Assembly (NCBI GenBank): GCA_030690315.1
Contig: JAUYGY010000015.1
Coordinates: 1 to 64,000 of the forward strand
Length of the DNA stretch: 64,000 bases
Reading direction: 5' to 3'
From: Aequorivita sp.
Lineage (GTDB): Bacteria > Bacteroidota > Bacteroidia > Flavobacteriales > Flavobacteriaceae
Translations under genes and position numbers: made by a program
Shown: positions 8,566-17,807 of the stretch, piece by piece
How the letters are laid out: each line of letters opens with the position of its first letter
Position numbering within the stretch: the stretch's first letter is position 1
The notes under the pieces: model-generated
Seen by the model: only the letters and a program-made list of their open reading frames with translations
Told to the model about the DNA's origin: nothing
The model's database searches: none

Positions 8566-9062
8566 TGAATAAAAACACGTCAAAAATGAAAAGATCAATA
8601 GTATGTTTCATAATCGCATTCATAAGTATGAACAGCGTATTTGCTCAAAAAAACACTTCCAAAACAATAGAAAAAGAATTGGACTCCGTTTTTAAAAAAA
8701 TGTGGGATAATGTCACCTTAACCAATGCGAATGACTATTTCAAAACCGACGTTTCCACTGATTTTTATACCATCAACGCCGATGGGATTGTTCAAAATAA
8801 ACAACAGTTATTGGACGATAAAAAACGTCTTGAAATGCTGGAAATGTTGGATTTCAAATTCTTTGACCAGGTCATCAAGGTATATGACCATGTAGGAATC
8901 ATTAATGGCAGAATCCAAGCTTTTTCGGAAGGTGCCTACGTTGGTGAAATTTTCTATACTGCCATATTCGTCAAAGAAAACGGCGTATGGAAATATAAAA
9001 ACTGGCAAGGCACTTGGACCAAAGATTCGCCACCACCGCCATCTTTTGTTTCAGAGGATTGA
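8562..9062 (+). CDS. Secreted NTF2-like (SnoaL/DUF4440-type) protein
   Basis: This 166-aa protein is translated from ATG 8562, overlapping the preceding stop, or from ATG 8586, which gives a cleaner signal peptide (MKRSIVCFIIAFISMNSVFAQ). The mature part is one NTF2-like domain, with an LDSVFKKMWDNVTLTN helix and a C-terminal VWKYKNWQGTW strand typical of DUF4440/SnoaL-like proteins. It is coupled to the double-domain gene upstream. The function is unknown. Confidence 0.72.
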   Translation: MMNKNTSKMKRSIVCFIIAFISMNSVFAQKNTSKTIEKELDSVFKKMWDNVTLTNANDYFKTDVSTDFYTINADGIVQNKQQLLDDKKRLEMLEMLDFKFFDQVIKVYDHVGIINGRIQAFSEGAYVGEIFYTAIFVKENGVWKYKNWQGTWTKDSPPPPSFVSED

Positions 9063-9107
9063 TGAATGACAAACTCAACGGAAAGAAACATTTTAACTTA
9101 GAAACAG

Positions 9108-10460
9108 ATGAAACGTTTTTTTAAGAAAAGCAAGTTGATCTTAACAGAGAATGCCGTGTTGAGGTACCTCAATTTTTCGGCGCTATATATTGCGCAGGGA
9201 ATACCTGAAGGCATCACCTATTTTGCAATACCCGCTTGGTTGGCAATGAACGGCAAATCTGCACTGGAAATAGCGTCATTTGTGGGAGTTATAGGAATTC
9301 CATGGAGTTTTAAGATTTTAATTGCACCCTTAATGGATCGTTTCACTTTGTTATCAATGGGACGAAAGCGGCCGTGGGTTATTTTTGGTCAGATGGGTTT
9401 AATAATCAGCTTTATAAACATCGGATTGATTCCCGACCCGTTAAATAATCTCCCCGCATTGATGATTGCGGGATTTTTCATCAGTTTTTTTGGAGCATTT
9501 CAGGATGTAGCAACAGATGGTATGGCTGTAGATGTAATTCCGCCAAATGAACAGGCCAGAGCAAATGGCCTTATGTGGGGTTCCAAAACAATCGGTATTT
9601 CAGCATCTTTGGTCGCAGGCACTTGGCTTATTAATACCTTCGGGTTTTCAGTTGCTGTTTCTTCGCTATCAATTTCGGTGGCGGCCATCATGCTTTTTCC
9701 TATTTATTTTAGAGAACGGCCAGGCGAAAAATTAATGCCATGGACCCTCGGAGCAGCATCGGTAGATTCCAAACGAACGCAATTGCGAAGCTGGAAACAT
9801 ATTTTTAAAAGTCTTTATAAGGTGGTAAGCCTAAAATCCAGTGTGATTTTTGGGGTTGGATGCTTTGCAGTAGGAATTATGTTTGGGCTTATAGACACGC
9901 TGCTGCCCATATTTACCATTCAGGAGCTGGGCTGGACAAACACCTCCTTTTCCCAAGTTTTTTCCATTACAACAGTAGTTGGCGGAATATTGGGAATGGT
10001 AATAGGAGGTTATTTAGTGGATTATTTCGGAAAATTAAAAATGCTCACCCTCTATCTCGGTATCTTGACTGCGCTAATTGCGGTCTTTGCCTTTATACCC
10101 AATTTATGGGGCAACAATATCATTATATACATTTTTATACTTAGCTATTATACCCTTTACACTTTTTTGTGCATTGCGGTATTTGCATCTGCCATGCACC
10201 TTTGCTGGAAAACAGTGGCCGCAACACAATTCACAATTTATATGGCATTGAGCAATATGGGGCGGGCATCAGGGGCTGCTTTATTGGGGGTTCTGAAAAC
10301 AAATTTCAGTTGGGAATGGGTATTTCTTTTTATTGCTCTTATGCCAGTTTTTATGGCAATCTTAATTCAATTTATCAATTTCAACAAACACAGAACTAAG
10401 GTAGATAGCTTTGTTATTTTAGACCAAACCTTGGTGGCTCCCCACATAATTAAGGATTAA
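9108..10460 (+). CDS. MFS transporter (AmpG/acetyl-CoA-transporter-like branch)
   Basis: This 450-aa permease has about twelve hydrophobic segments. The start region YIAQGIPEGITYFAIPAWL and the loop LIAPLMDRFTLLSMGRKRPWV (D-R and G-R-K/R motifs) match the AmpG/PAT-like branch of the major facilitator superfamily, which imports muropeptides or acyl-type solutes in other bacteria. It follows the NTF2-like genes by 45 bp and may export or import the metabolite they handle. The substrate cannot be told from sequence. Confidence 0.82.
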   Translation: MKRFFKKSKLILTENAVLRYLNFSALYIAQGIPEGITYFAIPAWLAMNGKSALEIASFVGVIGIPWSFKILIAPLMDRFTLLSMGRKRPWVIFGQMGLIISFINIGLIPDPLNNLPALMIAGFFISFFGAFQDVATDGMAVDVIPPNEQARANGLMWGSKTIGISASLVAGTWLINTFGFSVAVSSLSISVAAIMLFPIYFRERPGEKLMPWTLGAASVDSKRTQLRSWKHIFKSLYKVVSLKSSVIFGVGCFAVGIMFGLIDTLLPIFTIQELGWTNTSFSQVFSITTVVGGILGMVIGGYLVDYFGKLKMLTLYLGILTALIAVFAFIPNLWGNNIIIYIFILSYYTLYTFLCIAVFASAMHLCWKTVAATQFTIYMALSNMGRASGAALLGVLKTNFSWEWVFLFIALMPVFMAILIQFINFNKHRTKVDSFVILDQTLVAPHIIKD

Positions 10461-10618
10461 AAAATATTGAATAGAACGAAGGAACAGCCAAACGATATTT
10501 CAAATCCACAATTTGTAAGATCATGGGTCATTGGAGTTTTGGTTGAAAAATAAATTAATCGAAAAACATAAAATGAATCCGAAACTAATTAACTTTCAGT
10601 AAAATAACACCAACCATT

Positions 10619-11668
10619 ATGAAAAACACAATCTATTTTTTAATCATTTCAGTAGCGCTACTATTAAGTTGTGCCGAAAAGCAAGAAACTGCAAAAACAG
10701 AAACCGAAAGCAAATCCACCTATTTCGATTATTCCAACAGCGACGACCAAATTACGGGCGGCATTAAAATGATTCCGATTACCACCGCAAAAGGCACGTT
10801 CAACGTTTGGACAAAACGCGTGGGCAACAATCCAAAAATGAAGGTTTTGTTGCTTCACGGTGGGCCCGGCGGCACACACGAGTTTTTTGAAAACTTTGAC
10901 GGCTATCTTCCAAACGAGGAAATTGAATACATCTATTACGACCAACTTGACAGTTATTACAGCGACAAACCCAACGACTCCACCCTGTGGACCACCGAAC
11001 ATTTTGTGGAAGAAGTGGAGCAAGTTCGCAAAGCTTTAAACCTCAACAAAGATAACTTCTATTTACTCGGTCAATCTTGGGGCGGAATTTTGGCGATGGA
11101 ATATGCACTTAAATATCAGGACAATTTGAAAGGATTAATTATTTCAAATATGATGGCGAGTGCACCCGAATATCAAAAATATGCTGAAGAAGTTTTGGGT
11201 CCACAATTACCGCCAGAAGTTTACAAGGAAATTATGGATTTGGAAGCCAAAGAAGATTTTGCAAGCCCAAGATATACCGAGCTGGTTATGAACCATTATT
11301 ATACAAAACACATCTTAAGAAAACCTGTGGCTGAATGGCCGGAATTTATAAACCGCGCATTTTCACACCTCAACCCAAACATTTATATCTATATGCAAGG
11401 TCATAGCGAATTTGGAATGACGGGCAACGCAACTTTAAAGAATTGGGATGTTTCAGAAAGATTAAAGGAAATAAAAACCCCAACCCTAATGATTGGTGGA
11501 AAACACGACACCATGGATCCAAAATATATGGAATGGATGAGCACCCAAGTTCAAAAAGGAAGAAGTTTAACCGTAAATGCTGGTCATGTTTCGCAATATG
11601 ACGACCCGGAAAATTATTTTTCGGGATTGATAAAATTTATTAAAGATGTGAATGAAGGCACATTTTAA
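10619..11668 (+). CDS. Proline-iminopeptidase-like alpha/beta hydrolase lipoprotein
   Basis: This 349-aa lipoprotein (lipobox LLLSC, Cys18) belongs to peptidase family S33. The oxyanion-hole motif HGGPGG is at residues 80-85, the nucleophile elbow GQSWGG has Ser153, an Asp follows in GGKHDTMDP, and the catalytic His is in NAGHVSQYDDP. These are the marks of proline iminopeptidase-type hydrolases, which remove N-terminal proline from short peptides or hydrolyse esters. It is anchored outside the cytoplasm. Confidence 0.85.
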   Translation: MKNTIYFLIISVALLLSCAEKQETAKTETESKSTYFDYSNSDDQITGGIKMIPITTAKGTFNVWTKRVGNNPKMKVLLLHGGPGGTHEFFENFDGYLPNEEIEYIYYDQLDSYYSDKPNDSTLWTTEHFVEEVEQVRKALNLNKDNFYLLGQSWGGILAMEYALKYQDNLKGLIISNMMASAPEYQKYAEEVLGPQLPPEVYKEIMDLEAKEDFASPRYTELVMNHYYTKHILRKPVAEWPEFINRAFSHLNPNIYIYMQGHSEFGMTGNATLKNWDVSERLKEIKTPTLMIGGKHDTMDPKYMEWMSTQVQKGRSLTVNAGHVSQYDDPENYFSGLIKFIKDVNEGTF

Positions 11669-11702
11669 TTAAAAAATAGTAACCAACCAACAACCAACCA
11701 AA

Positions 11703-12743
11703 ATGAATCTAAAACAAGCACTAATTGTTGCTGTGACCTTAAGTGTCGTCAGCATTGTTGCCTGGGAAGCCTATTGGAGATCCCAAGGCAAAATTCCAGA
11801 CCTAGATGATGATAAAAACCTTTGGGCCGTACAGCGGGCAAAAGCAGAAGGAGCGTCTACACAAGACGTTGTTCTACTTGGGTCATCACGCGTACTGTTT
11901 GATATCCAACTTAATGAATGGGAAAAAGAAACGGGAGTGAGACCGATACAATTGGCATCTGCCGGGGCATCACCATTACCAACTTTTCATGACATTGTAA
12001 ATAATACAGATTTTACGGGCACCGTTATAGTGGGCGTAACTCCTGGTCTTTTCTTTTCTACCACCTTTCCAGAGGCAAGTCCTATGAGTCGTGCTCAAAA
12101 TAGAGTGGACTATTACGAGGATAGAACCTATGCACAACGACTCAATCATTGGCTCTCTTTGCCTCTTCAAAAAAACTTGGTTTTTGTTTCCACAAGCGAA
12201 GAAGGCTGGACCGATGACATTGATTTAAAATCTTTATTGAATAGGATTGATTTAGGAAACAGAACTGGCAAACCTGAATTTCCACCATTTTATGCCTTCC
12301 AATATATTGAAGAAGATAGAAATAATCCTATGAGTGAAAGAACAGCGACAGATACTGTCTTTGCAAATTCCATTAAAAAAGTGTGGAAAGCCATTATCAC
12401 GAGCAATACAAATCCGCCGGATAAGGAATCGACTACCAAATTTTTTGCTGCCGATGCCGAAAAATTCTTGAAACGGGGTGGCAATCTTATTTTGTTAAGA
12501 TGTCCTTCGAGCGGATGGTTAAAAGGAGGTGAAGATAAATTTTTACCACGCGCTGAATTTTGGGATTACCTCGTAAAAACCACAAATGCCAAAGCCTATT
12601 ATTATGAAGACTACGAGCAGTTTAAGGATTTGACCTGCCCAGAATGGTCGCATTTATCAGCGCCAGATGCTCGATATTTCACCTCTGAATTGGTAAAAAT
12701 TATGAAAGCCGATGGGGCATTGTCTAACACTAAATCTAACTAA
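11703..12743 (+). CDS. Membrane-anchored SGNH/DltD-like protein paired with the MBOAT gene
   Basis: This 346-aa protein has one N-terminal membrane helix (about residues 5-22) and an extracytoplasmic domain. It carries GSSR at residues 60-63 (candidate Ser nucleophile) and, near the C-terminus, CPEWSHLSAPDA, which could supply the catalytic acid/His of an SGNH-like hydrolase. Such proteins act with MBOAT acyltransferases, as DltD and AlgJ/X do, to transfer acyl groups to cell-surface glycans. It is 2 bp from the MBOAT gene. The family assignment is inferred from motif and context. Confidence 0.6.
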   Translation: MNLKQALIVAVTLSVVSIVAWEAYWRSQGKIPDLDDDKNLWAVQRAKAEGASTQDVVLLGSSRVLFDIQLNEWEKETGVRPIQLASAGASPLPTFHDIVNNTDFTGTVIVGVTPGLFFSTTFPEASPMSRAQNRVDYYEDRTYAQRLNHWLSLPLQKNLVFVSTSEEGWTDDIDLKSLLNRIDLGNRTGKPEFPPFYAFQYIEEDRNNPMSERTATDTVFANSIKKVWKAIITSNTNPPDKESTTKFFAADAEKFLKRGGNLILLRCPSSGWLKGGEDKFLPRAEFWDYLVKTTNAKAYYYEDYEQFKDLTCPEWSHLSAPDARYFTSELVKIMKADGALSNTKSN

Positions 12744-12745
12744 TT

Positions 12746-14161
12746 ATGTTATTCAATTCCTTAAGTTTCGTCGTGTTTTTAGTGATTGTTTTGGCACTAT
12801 ACTATTCAAAACTTTTCAACTGGACCAATAAAAAACGTATGCTTCTTTTTGCGAGCTATGTTTTCTATGGGATGTGGAATCCACCCTTAATTATTTTGCT
12901 TTGGATTTCAACAGTAGTCGATTGGATTACAGGCAATAAACTTTCTACAGAAGAAAATCAGCGTAAGCGCAAACTCTGGTTGTTGTTGAGCATGTTTGTG
13001 AATTTGGGATTTCTGGCATTCTTTAAATACCGTGATTTTCTGCTTGACAATTTCACCACGGTGGTAAATTCATACGGCTATGGGTATCAAACCCAGCCTA
13101 TGGATATTATTCTTCCAATGGGAATTTCGTTTTACACTTTCCAAACCATGTCCTATACCATCGATATGTATCTAAAAAGAACAGAAAAAGCCAAAACCTT
13201 TTTGGATTTTGCTTTATACGTAACTTTCTTTCCCCAATTGGTTGCAGGCCCAATTGTAAGGGCGGGTGAATTGATTTCGCAATTTTATGAAGAAAAAAGA
13301 GCGACCATAAACCAATTTATTTGGGGTTTGTTTTTGTTGACCATTGGTTTGTTTCAAAAAGTAGTATTAGCAGATACGCTATTATCAGACACTGCCGATT
13401 CGGTTTTTGGTTCAAAATCCATTCTCCATGGACTGGATGCTTGGGTGGGAACTTTAGCGTTTTCGGGGCAAATATTTTTTGATTTTGCTGGGTATTCCAC
13501 TTGTGCTATTGGTATTGCTTTAATGTTAGGCATTATTCTTCCGGACAACTTCAGATATCCGTATGCAGCCATAGGATTTTCAGATTTGTGGCGACGCTGG
13601 CATATTTCATTGTCAACGTGGCTACGCGACTATTTATACATTCCGTTAGGGGGCAGTAAACATGGTGTGGTGAGAATGTACTCCGCATTAATGATTACAA
13701 TGCTATTAGGCGGATTGTGGCATGGTGCCGCTTGGACCTTTGTTATTTGGGGAGCTTTACACGGCATTTATTTAGTTGTGGAACGTATGCTCAAAGGAAA
13801 AATCCATATAAAAATCAATGCTTTCAATGGCATTTTACTGGCATTTCTCACCTATACGCTCGTCAACTTTACTTGGGTATTTTTCCGAGCGCGGGAATTT
13901 TCAACCGCAATGAATATGATTACCTCAATGTTATTTATTAATGGAGATGGTGAAAAAATCCTTCAACCTTTCGAAATCATAAAAGTATTAGCACTCATCA
14001 CTATTCTTTTCATTTGCCACTGGATGATGCGAAATACCTCGATGAAAGCAGTTTCAGAAAAAACATCGCCATGGGTTTTAGGGATTGTTTGGGCTTTTAT
14101 GTTTTTGTTGATAGCGATTGCGCAAGGTAGCGGAGAACAGTTTATTTATTTTCAGTTTTAA
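12746..14161 (+). CDS. MBOAT-family membrane O-acyltransferase (AlgI/DltB-like)
   Basis: This 471-aa polytopic protein has the family signatures WRRWHISLSTWLRDYLYIPLGG and GLWHGAAWTFVIWGALHG, the latter containing the conserved catalytic His. Length and motif order match AlgI/PatA/DltB enzymes, which move acyl (often acetyl) groups across the membrane to polysaccharides or other surface polymers. It is tightly spaced between the SGNH-like gene and a DUF1624 acyltransferase gene, forming a three-gene acyl-transfer unit. The acceptor is unknown. Confidence 0.9.
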   Translation: MLFNSLSFVVFLVIVLALYYSKLFNWTNKKRMLLFASYVFYGMWNPPLIILLWISTVVDWITGNKLSTEENQRKRKLWLLLSMFVNLGFLAFFKYRDFLLDNFTTVVNSYGYGYQTQPMDIILPMGISFYTFQTMSYTIDMYLKRTEKAKTFLDFALYVTFFPQLVAGPIVRAGELISQFYEEKRATINQFIWGLFLLTIGLFQKVVLADTLLSDTADSVFGSKSILHGLDAWVGTLAFSGQIFFDFAGYSTCAIGIALMLGIILPDNFRYPYAAIGFSDLWRRWHISLSTWLRDYLYIPLGGSKHGVVRMYSALMITMLLGGLWHGAAWTFVIWGALHGIYLVVERMLKGKIHIKINAFNGILLAFLTYTLVNFTWVFFRAREFSTAMNMITSMLFINGDGEKILQPFEIIKVLALITILFICHWMMRNTSMKAVSEKTSPWVLGIVWAFMFLLIAIAQGSGEQFIYFQF

Positions 14162-14163
14162 GG

Positions 14164-15345
14164 ATGATACCAAAAACCAACCGAATAGAATCCATTGACG
14201 TCCTGCGCGGGGTTGTGATGGTCATCATGGCCTTGGACCATGTGCGCGATTATTTTCATTACGGATCTTTCTTTGTTGATCCCACCAATTTGGAAACCAC
14301 CACTCCAGCGTTATTTTTCACCCGATTTATAACACATTATTGTGCACCGGTATTTGTGTTTTTGGCAGGAACCTCGGCATTTCTGTACGGCAGTAAAAAA
14401 ACAAAACCGGAGCTTTTTAAATTCCTTTTCTCTCGGGGAATCTGGCTTATTGTCTTGGAAATAGTGATCAACAACTTAATTTGGACGTTTGATCTAACTT
14501 ATAGCCTTCAAATATTTCAGGTAATTTGGGCCATCGGTTTCAGTATGATTTGCCTTTCCTTTCTGATTTATCTTCCGAAAAAAATAATTCTTATAATAGG
14601 AATTGTTTTGATTGCCGGACATAATTTATTAGATGGTTTTGTGATGCAAGACCAAAGTTTCCGATCTATTATTTGGTATTTATTGCACCAAGAAGAAGGC
14701 TTACTATACGGTTCAGGGAAAGTGGTTTTCTTGCATTACCCCATAATTCCTTGGATTGGATTGATGGCGCTGGGCTATTTGTTCGGAACGTTTTATAAAA
14801 AGGATTTTGATGTAATGGTCCGAGGTAAATGGCTGTTACTTTTAGGTTTTGGAGCTCTTATGCTATTTTTTGTTTTAAGGGGACTTAACGTTTATGGCGA
14901 TTTGGTGCCGTGGACGCATCAGGATACCACTGCTAAAACCATTTTTTCCTTTTTCAATGTCACCAAATACCCTCCTTCCCTCCTGTTCCTTAGTATTACA
15001 ATGGGCCCAGCATTGCTGTTTCTTTACATTTTTGAAAACACAAAAAACAAACTCACCGATTTCTTTTTGGTCTTTGGAAGGGTTCCTTTGTTCTACTATT
15101 TTCTCCATGTTTTTGTAATCCACGTTTTGGCAATTGCGGGCATGATAATTTTTGGCGGTGATTGGCATTTTATGATTTTAACTGCAGAAAATTTCAGCAA
15201 TGCTAAGCTCATTACCTATGGCTATTCCCTGTTTGTTGTTTATATGGTTTGGATTGGCGTGGTACTCCTGCTCTACCCTTTCTGTAAAAAATATATGATT
15301 TATAAAGCCAAAAATAAAGATAAATGGTGGTTGAGTTATTTGTAA
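14164..15345 (+). CDS. DUF1624/HGSNAT-like membrane acyltransferase
   Basis: This 393-aa protein has about ten membrane segments and opens with RIESIDVLRGVVMVIMALDHVRDYFH, the signature of the heparan-alpha-glucosaminide N-acetyltransferase/DUF1624 group. These proteins are thought to carry acetyl groups from cytoplasmic acetyl-CoA to an external sugar. The start lies 2 bp after the MBOAT stop. The final residues KNKDKWWLSYL match the usual C-terminus of the family. Confidence 0.85.
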   Translation: MIPKTNRIESIDVLRGVVMVIMALDHVRDYFHYGSFFVDPTNLETTTPALFFTRFITHYCAPVFVFLAGTSAFLYGSKKTKPELFKFLFSRGIWLIVLEIVINNLIWTFDLTYSLQIFQVIWAIGFSMICLSFLIYLPKKIILIIGIVLIAGHNLLDGFVMQDQSFRSIIWYLLHQEEGLLYGSGKVVFLHYPIIPWIGLMALGYLFGTFYKKDFDVMVRGKWLLLLGFGALMLFFVLRGLNVYGDLVPWTHQDTTAKTIFSFFNVTKYPPSLLFLSITMGPALLFLYIFENTKNKLTDFFLVFGRVPLFYYFLHVFVIHVLAIAGMIIFGGDWHFMILTAENFSNAKLITYGYSLFVVYMVWIGVVLLLYPFCKKYMIYKAKNKDKWWLSYL

Positions 15346-15484
15346 AAAACGAATTCCTTATGATAAAATTCTTCCGAAACATCCATAAAAACCTTCTAAA
15401 TGAAGGCCATAAACAAATCCACAAATGGCAGAAAAAAATTGAGTAGAAATTGGTACATTTAAAATATTCTTTAAATTATTTATT

Positions 15485-17005
15485 ATGAGACTTCTAACTT
15501 CCTTCTTTCTATTGTTTTTTATCGTTTCGTGCAAACAACAGAAACCTACAGAAAATCTATTGGGGGTTGTAAACATTACAATCAGCGGAAAGGAAAGTGC
15601 CCAGCCCCATTTTGAAAAGGGATTATTGCTTCTTCATTCCTTTGAATATGAAGATGCACGTGAAGCTTTTCAAATGGCACAAAAGGAAGATCCTAAAATG
15701 CCAATGGCATACTGGGGAGAGGCAATGACGTATAACCACAGCTTGTGGCAAGAACAGGATTATGAAGCTGCAACAACTGTTTTAGCAAAGCTTGACAGCC
15801 TTGACCTAGAAAAAAACACAACCGAAATTGAAAAAGATTTAATTGAATCTGTTCACATACTATATGAGCCAAAAACAGAAAAAAAGCAGCGAGATATTTC
15901 CTATTCAAATTTTATGGAGGGCTTGTATAAAAAATATCCCTCCAATCAAGAAGTAGCGGCCTTTTATGCGCTGTCATTATTAGGTTCAGTGCCTGAAGGA
16001 AGAGATGATATTCTTTATGGCAAAGGAGCAAAAATTGCAAAAGGTATTTTAAAGGAAAACCCTAAGCACCCTGGCGCGCTTCATTATTTAATACATTCCT
16101 ATGACGATCCAGATCACGCTACATTAGCTTTAAATGCCGCCAACGCATATTCAAAAGTAGCGCCAGATGCCAGCCACGCACTGCACATGCCTTCACACAT
16201 CTATGTAGCAATGGGGATGTGGGATAATGTAATTGCTTCCAATATTGCTTCATACCAGGCAAGCATTACCCGAATGGAGCAAAAAAAACTGGACCATGAT
16301 GCCCGTGGATATCACGCTTTCCATTGGTTGCAATACGGCTATCTTCAAAAAGGAAATAATGAGGAAGCAAAAAAAATGGTTCTCGACATGAGAAAATATG
16401 CAACAGAAACCCCATCCAAAAGAGCGAGGGTACATTTGATATTTTTAAAAGGAACCTATTTATGCGAGACGGATGAATGGACAGGGGAAGTAGCTAATAT
16501 TCCCGTAAACATAACCGATTTGAATATTTCCGTCCGCTCAAAATATCACTTTCTGGAAGGGATGAAAGCCTATAAATCTGGCAACACCCAAAAATTGGAC
16601 AGCATACTTTCCATTATGGACCAAGACCAAAAAAGAGAATCGTTTGTGGCTTCGGAAGGCAGCTCCAAACTCTGTGCTGGCGTTACCCGCGATGAAGCTA
16701 CGCAAATGGATTTAAAAGGAGCAGAAATTAGACAAAATCAATTAATGGCACTTCGCGCTGAGCTGGACAATAATACAAAACTGGCAGAAGAGCATTTTAT
16801 AAAATCCATCGATATTGAAAACAGCATAAGTTATAGTTACGGGCCACCGGACATCCAAAAGCCTACCCATGAACTTTATGCAGATTGGCTGCTCGCCCAA
16901 AAGAGAAATGGGGATGCTGCAAAACAATACGAGCTTGCCCAAAAAAATGGCCCCGGCAGATTTCGTGTTTTAAAAGGAATAGAAAACACAAAACTGGAAA
17001 TGTAG
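15485..17005 (+). CDS. Tetratricopeptide-repeat lipoprotein
   Basis: This 506-aa lipoprotein (lipobox FIVSC, Cys17) is made of helical repeats. An early TPR pair sits at about residues 38-85 (FEKGLLLLHSFEYEDAREAF) and a central conserved stretch reads DASHALHMPSHIYVAMGMWD. Many Bacteroidota and Proteobacteria carry this family of unknown function. It probably scaffolds proteins in the periplasm. A 139-bp gap separates it from the acyltransferase unit, so it likely has its own promoter. Confidence 0.75.
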   Translation: MRLLTSFFLLFFIVSCKQQKPTENLLGVVNITISGKESAQPHFEKGLLLLHSFEYEDAREAFQMAQKEDPKMPMAYWGEAMTYNHSLWQEQDYEAATTVLAKLDSLDLEKNTTEIEKDLIESVHILYEPKTEKKQRDISYSNFMEGLYKKYPSNQEVAAFYALSLLGSVPEGRDDILYGKGAKIAKGILKENPKHPGALHYLIHSYDDPDHATLALNAANAYSKVAPDASHALHMPSHIYVAMGMWDNVIASNIASYQASITRMEQKKLDHDARGYHAFHWLQYGYLQKGNNEEAKKMVLDMRKYATETPSKRARVHLIFLKGTYLCETDEWTGEVANIPVNITDLNISVRSKYHFLEGMKAYKSGNTQKLDSILSIMDQDQKRESFVASEGSSKLCAGVTRDEATQMDLKGAEIRQNQLMALRAELDNNTKLAEEHFIKSIDIENSISYSYGPPDIQKPTHELYADWLLAQKRNGDAAKQYELAQKNGPGRFRVLKGIENTKLEM

Positions 17006-17051
17006 GTTTACAGGCTTCAAAAACTGTCGGACTTAAATTTTCAATTTCCAC

Positions 17052-17083
17052 TTTGCGGGCACAGAGGCTTTTCCCTATCTTTA
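17052..17083 (+). promoter_or_regulatory. Predicted housekeeping promoter for carbonic anhydrase
   Basis: TTTG at 17052-17055 and TATCTTTA at 17076-17083 are spaced by 20 bp, close to the Bacteroidota pattern TTTG-N19-TAnnTTTG. The expected start of transcription is about 20 nt before the ATG at 17111. Confidence 0.5.
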
Positions 17084-17110
17084 AATTCTGAAAAAAACTT
17101 CAGAAAAATC

Positions 17111-17737
17111 ATGAAAATCGATCAAATCTTCAAAAACAACCAAGCTTGGGTGAGCGAAAAACTAGGCAACAATCCTGATTATTTCAAAAACCTTTCCGAA
17201 GGCCAAAACCCTGAAGTACTTTATATTGGTTGCAGCGACAGTCGTGTAACCGCAGAGGAAATTATGGGGGCAAAACCAGGGGAAGCTTTCATTCTGCGGA
17301 ATATTGCCAATATGGTTTCCAATCTGGACCTCAGCGCCATGAGTGTCATCAATTATGCCGTGAGCCATTTAAAGGTGAACCATATAATTGTTTGCGGCCA
17401 TTATGGGTGCGGTGGCGTAAAAGCGGCGATGCAAAGCCAGGATTTGGGAATTTTGAATCCTTGGCTGCGAAGCATTCGTGATGTATATAGATTACATAAA
17501 CAAGAACTGAACAAATTAGATAACGAAGAAGAAAAATACCGTCGACTTGTAGAACTGAATGTACAGGAACAGTGCGTAAACGTTATTAAAACAGCAGATG
17601 TACAAATTGCTTACCGAAGCAGAAATCTCACGGTACACGGATGGGTTATGGATATGGAAACCGGAAAATTGATCGATTTAAAAATTGATTTTGACAAAGT
17701 TTTAAAAGGGATCATGGAAATTTACCACCTTGATTAA
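17111..17737 (+). CDS. Beta-class carbonic anhydrase
   Basis: This 208-aa cytoplasmic zinc enzyme interconverts CO2 and bicarbonate. The zinc ligands are visible as Cys41 (in GCSDSRV), His97 and Cys100 (in CGHYGCGGV), with the Asp43/Arg45 dyad in place. The length is typical of the clade. It has its own predicted promoter and is followed by a heptamer array. Confidence 0.95.
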   Translation: MKIDQIFKNNQAWVSEKLGNNPDYFKNLSEGQNPEVLYIGCSDSRVTAEEIMGAKPGEAFILRNIANMVSNLDLSAMSVINYAVSHLKVNHIIVCGHYGCGGVKAAMQSQDLGILNPWLRSIRDVYRLHKQELNKLDNEEEKYRRLVELNVQEQCVNVIKTADVQIAYRSRNLTVHGWVMDMETGKLIDLKIDFDKVLKGIMEIYHLD

Positions 17738-17740
17738 TTA

Positions 17741-17776
17741 GTATTGAGTATTGAGTATTGAGTATTGAGTATTGAG
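17741..17776 (+). repeat. Heptamer tandem repeat, 5 x GTATTGA
   Basis: Five exact copies of the 7-mer GTATTGA run from 17741 to 17775, directly after the carbonic anhydrase stop and 32 bp before the peptidase ATG. The same 7-mer occurs in inverse orientation before trpB and once in the array before argS. Confidence 0.95.
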
Positions 17777-17807
17777 AAATAGAAATTCAACTAAGAGAAA
17801 CCAAAAC

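Noticed and set aside
11668..11703. AACCAACCAACAACCAACC before the SGNH-like gene as a regulatory repeat
   Set aside because: It is a short irregular A/C-rich leader of a kind common before flavobacterial starts; there is no second copy in the window.
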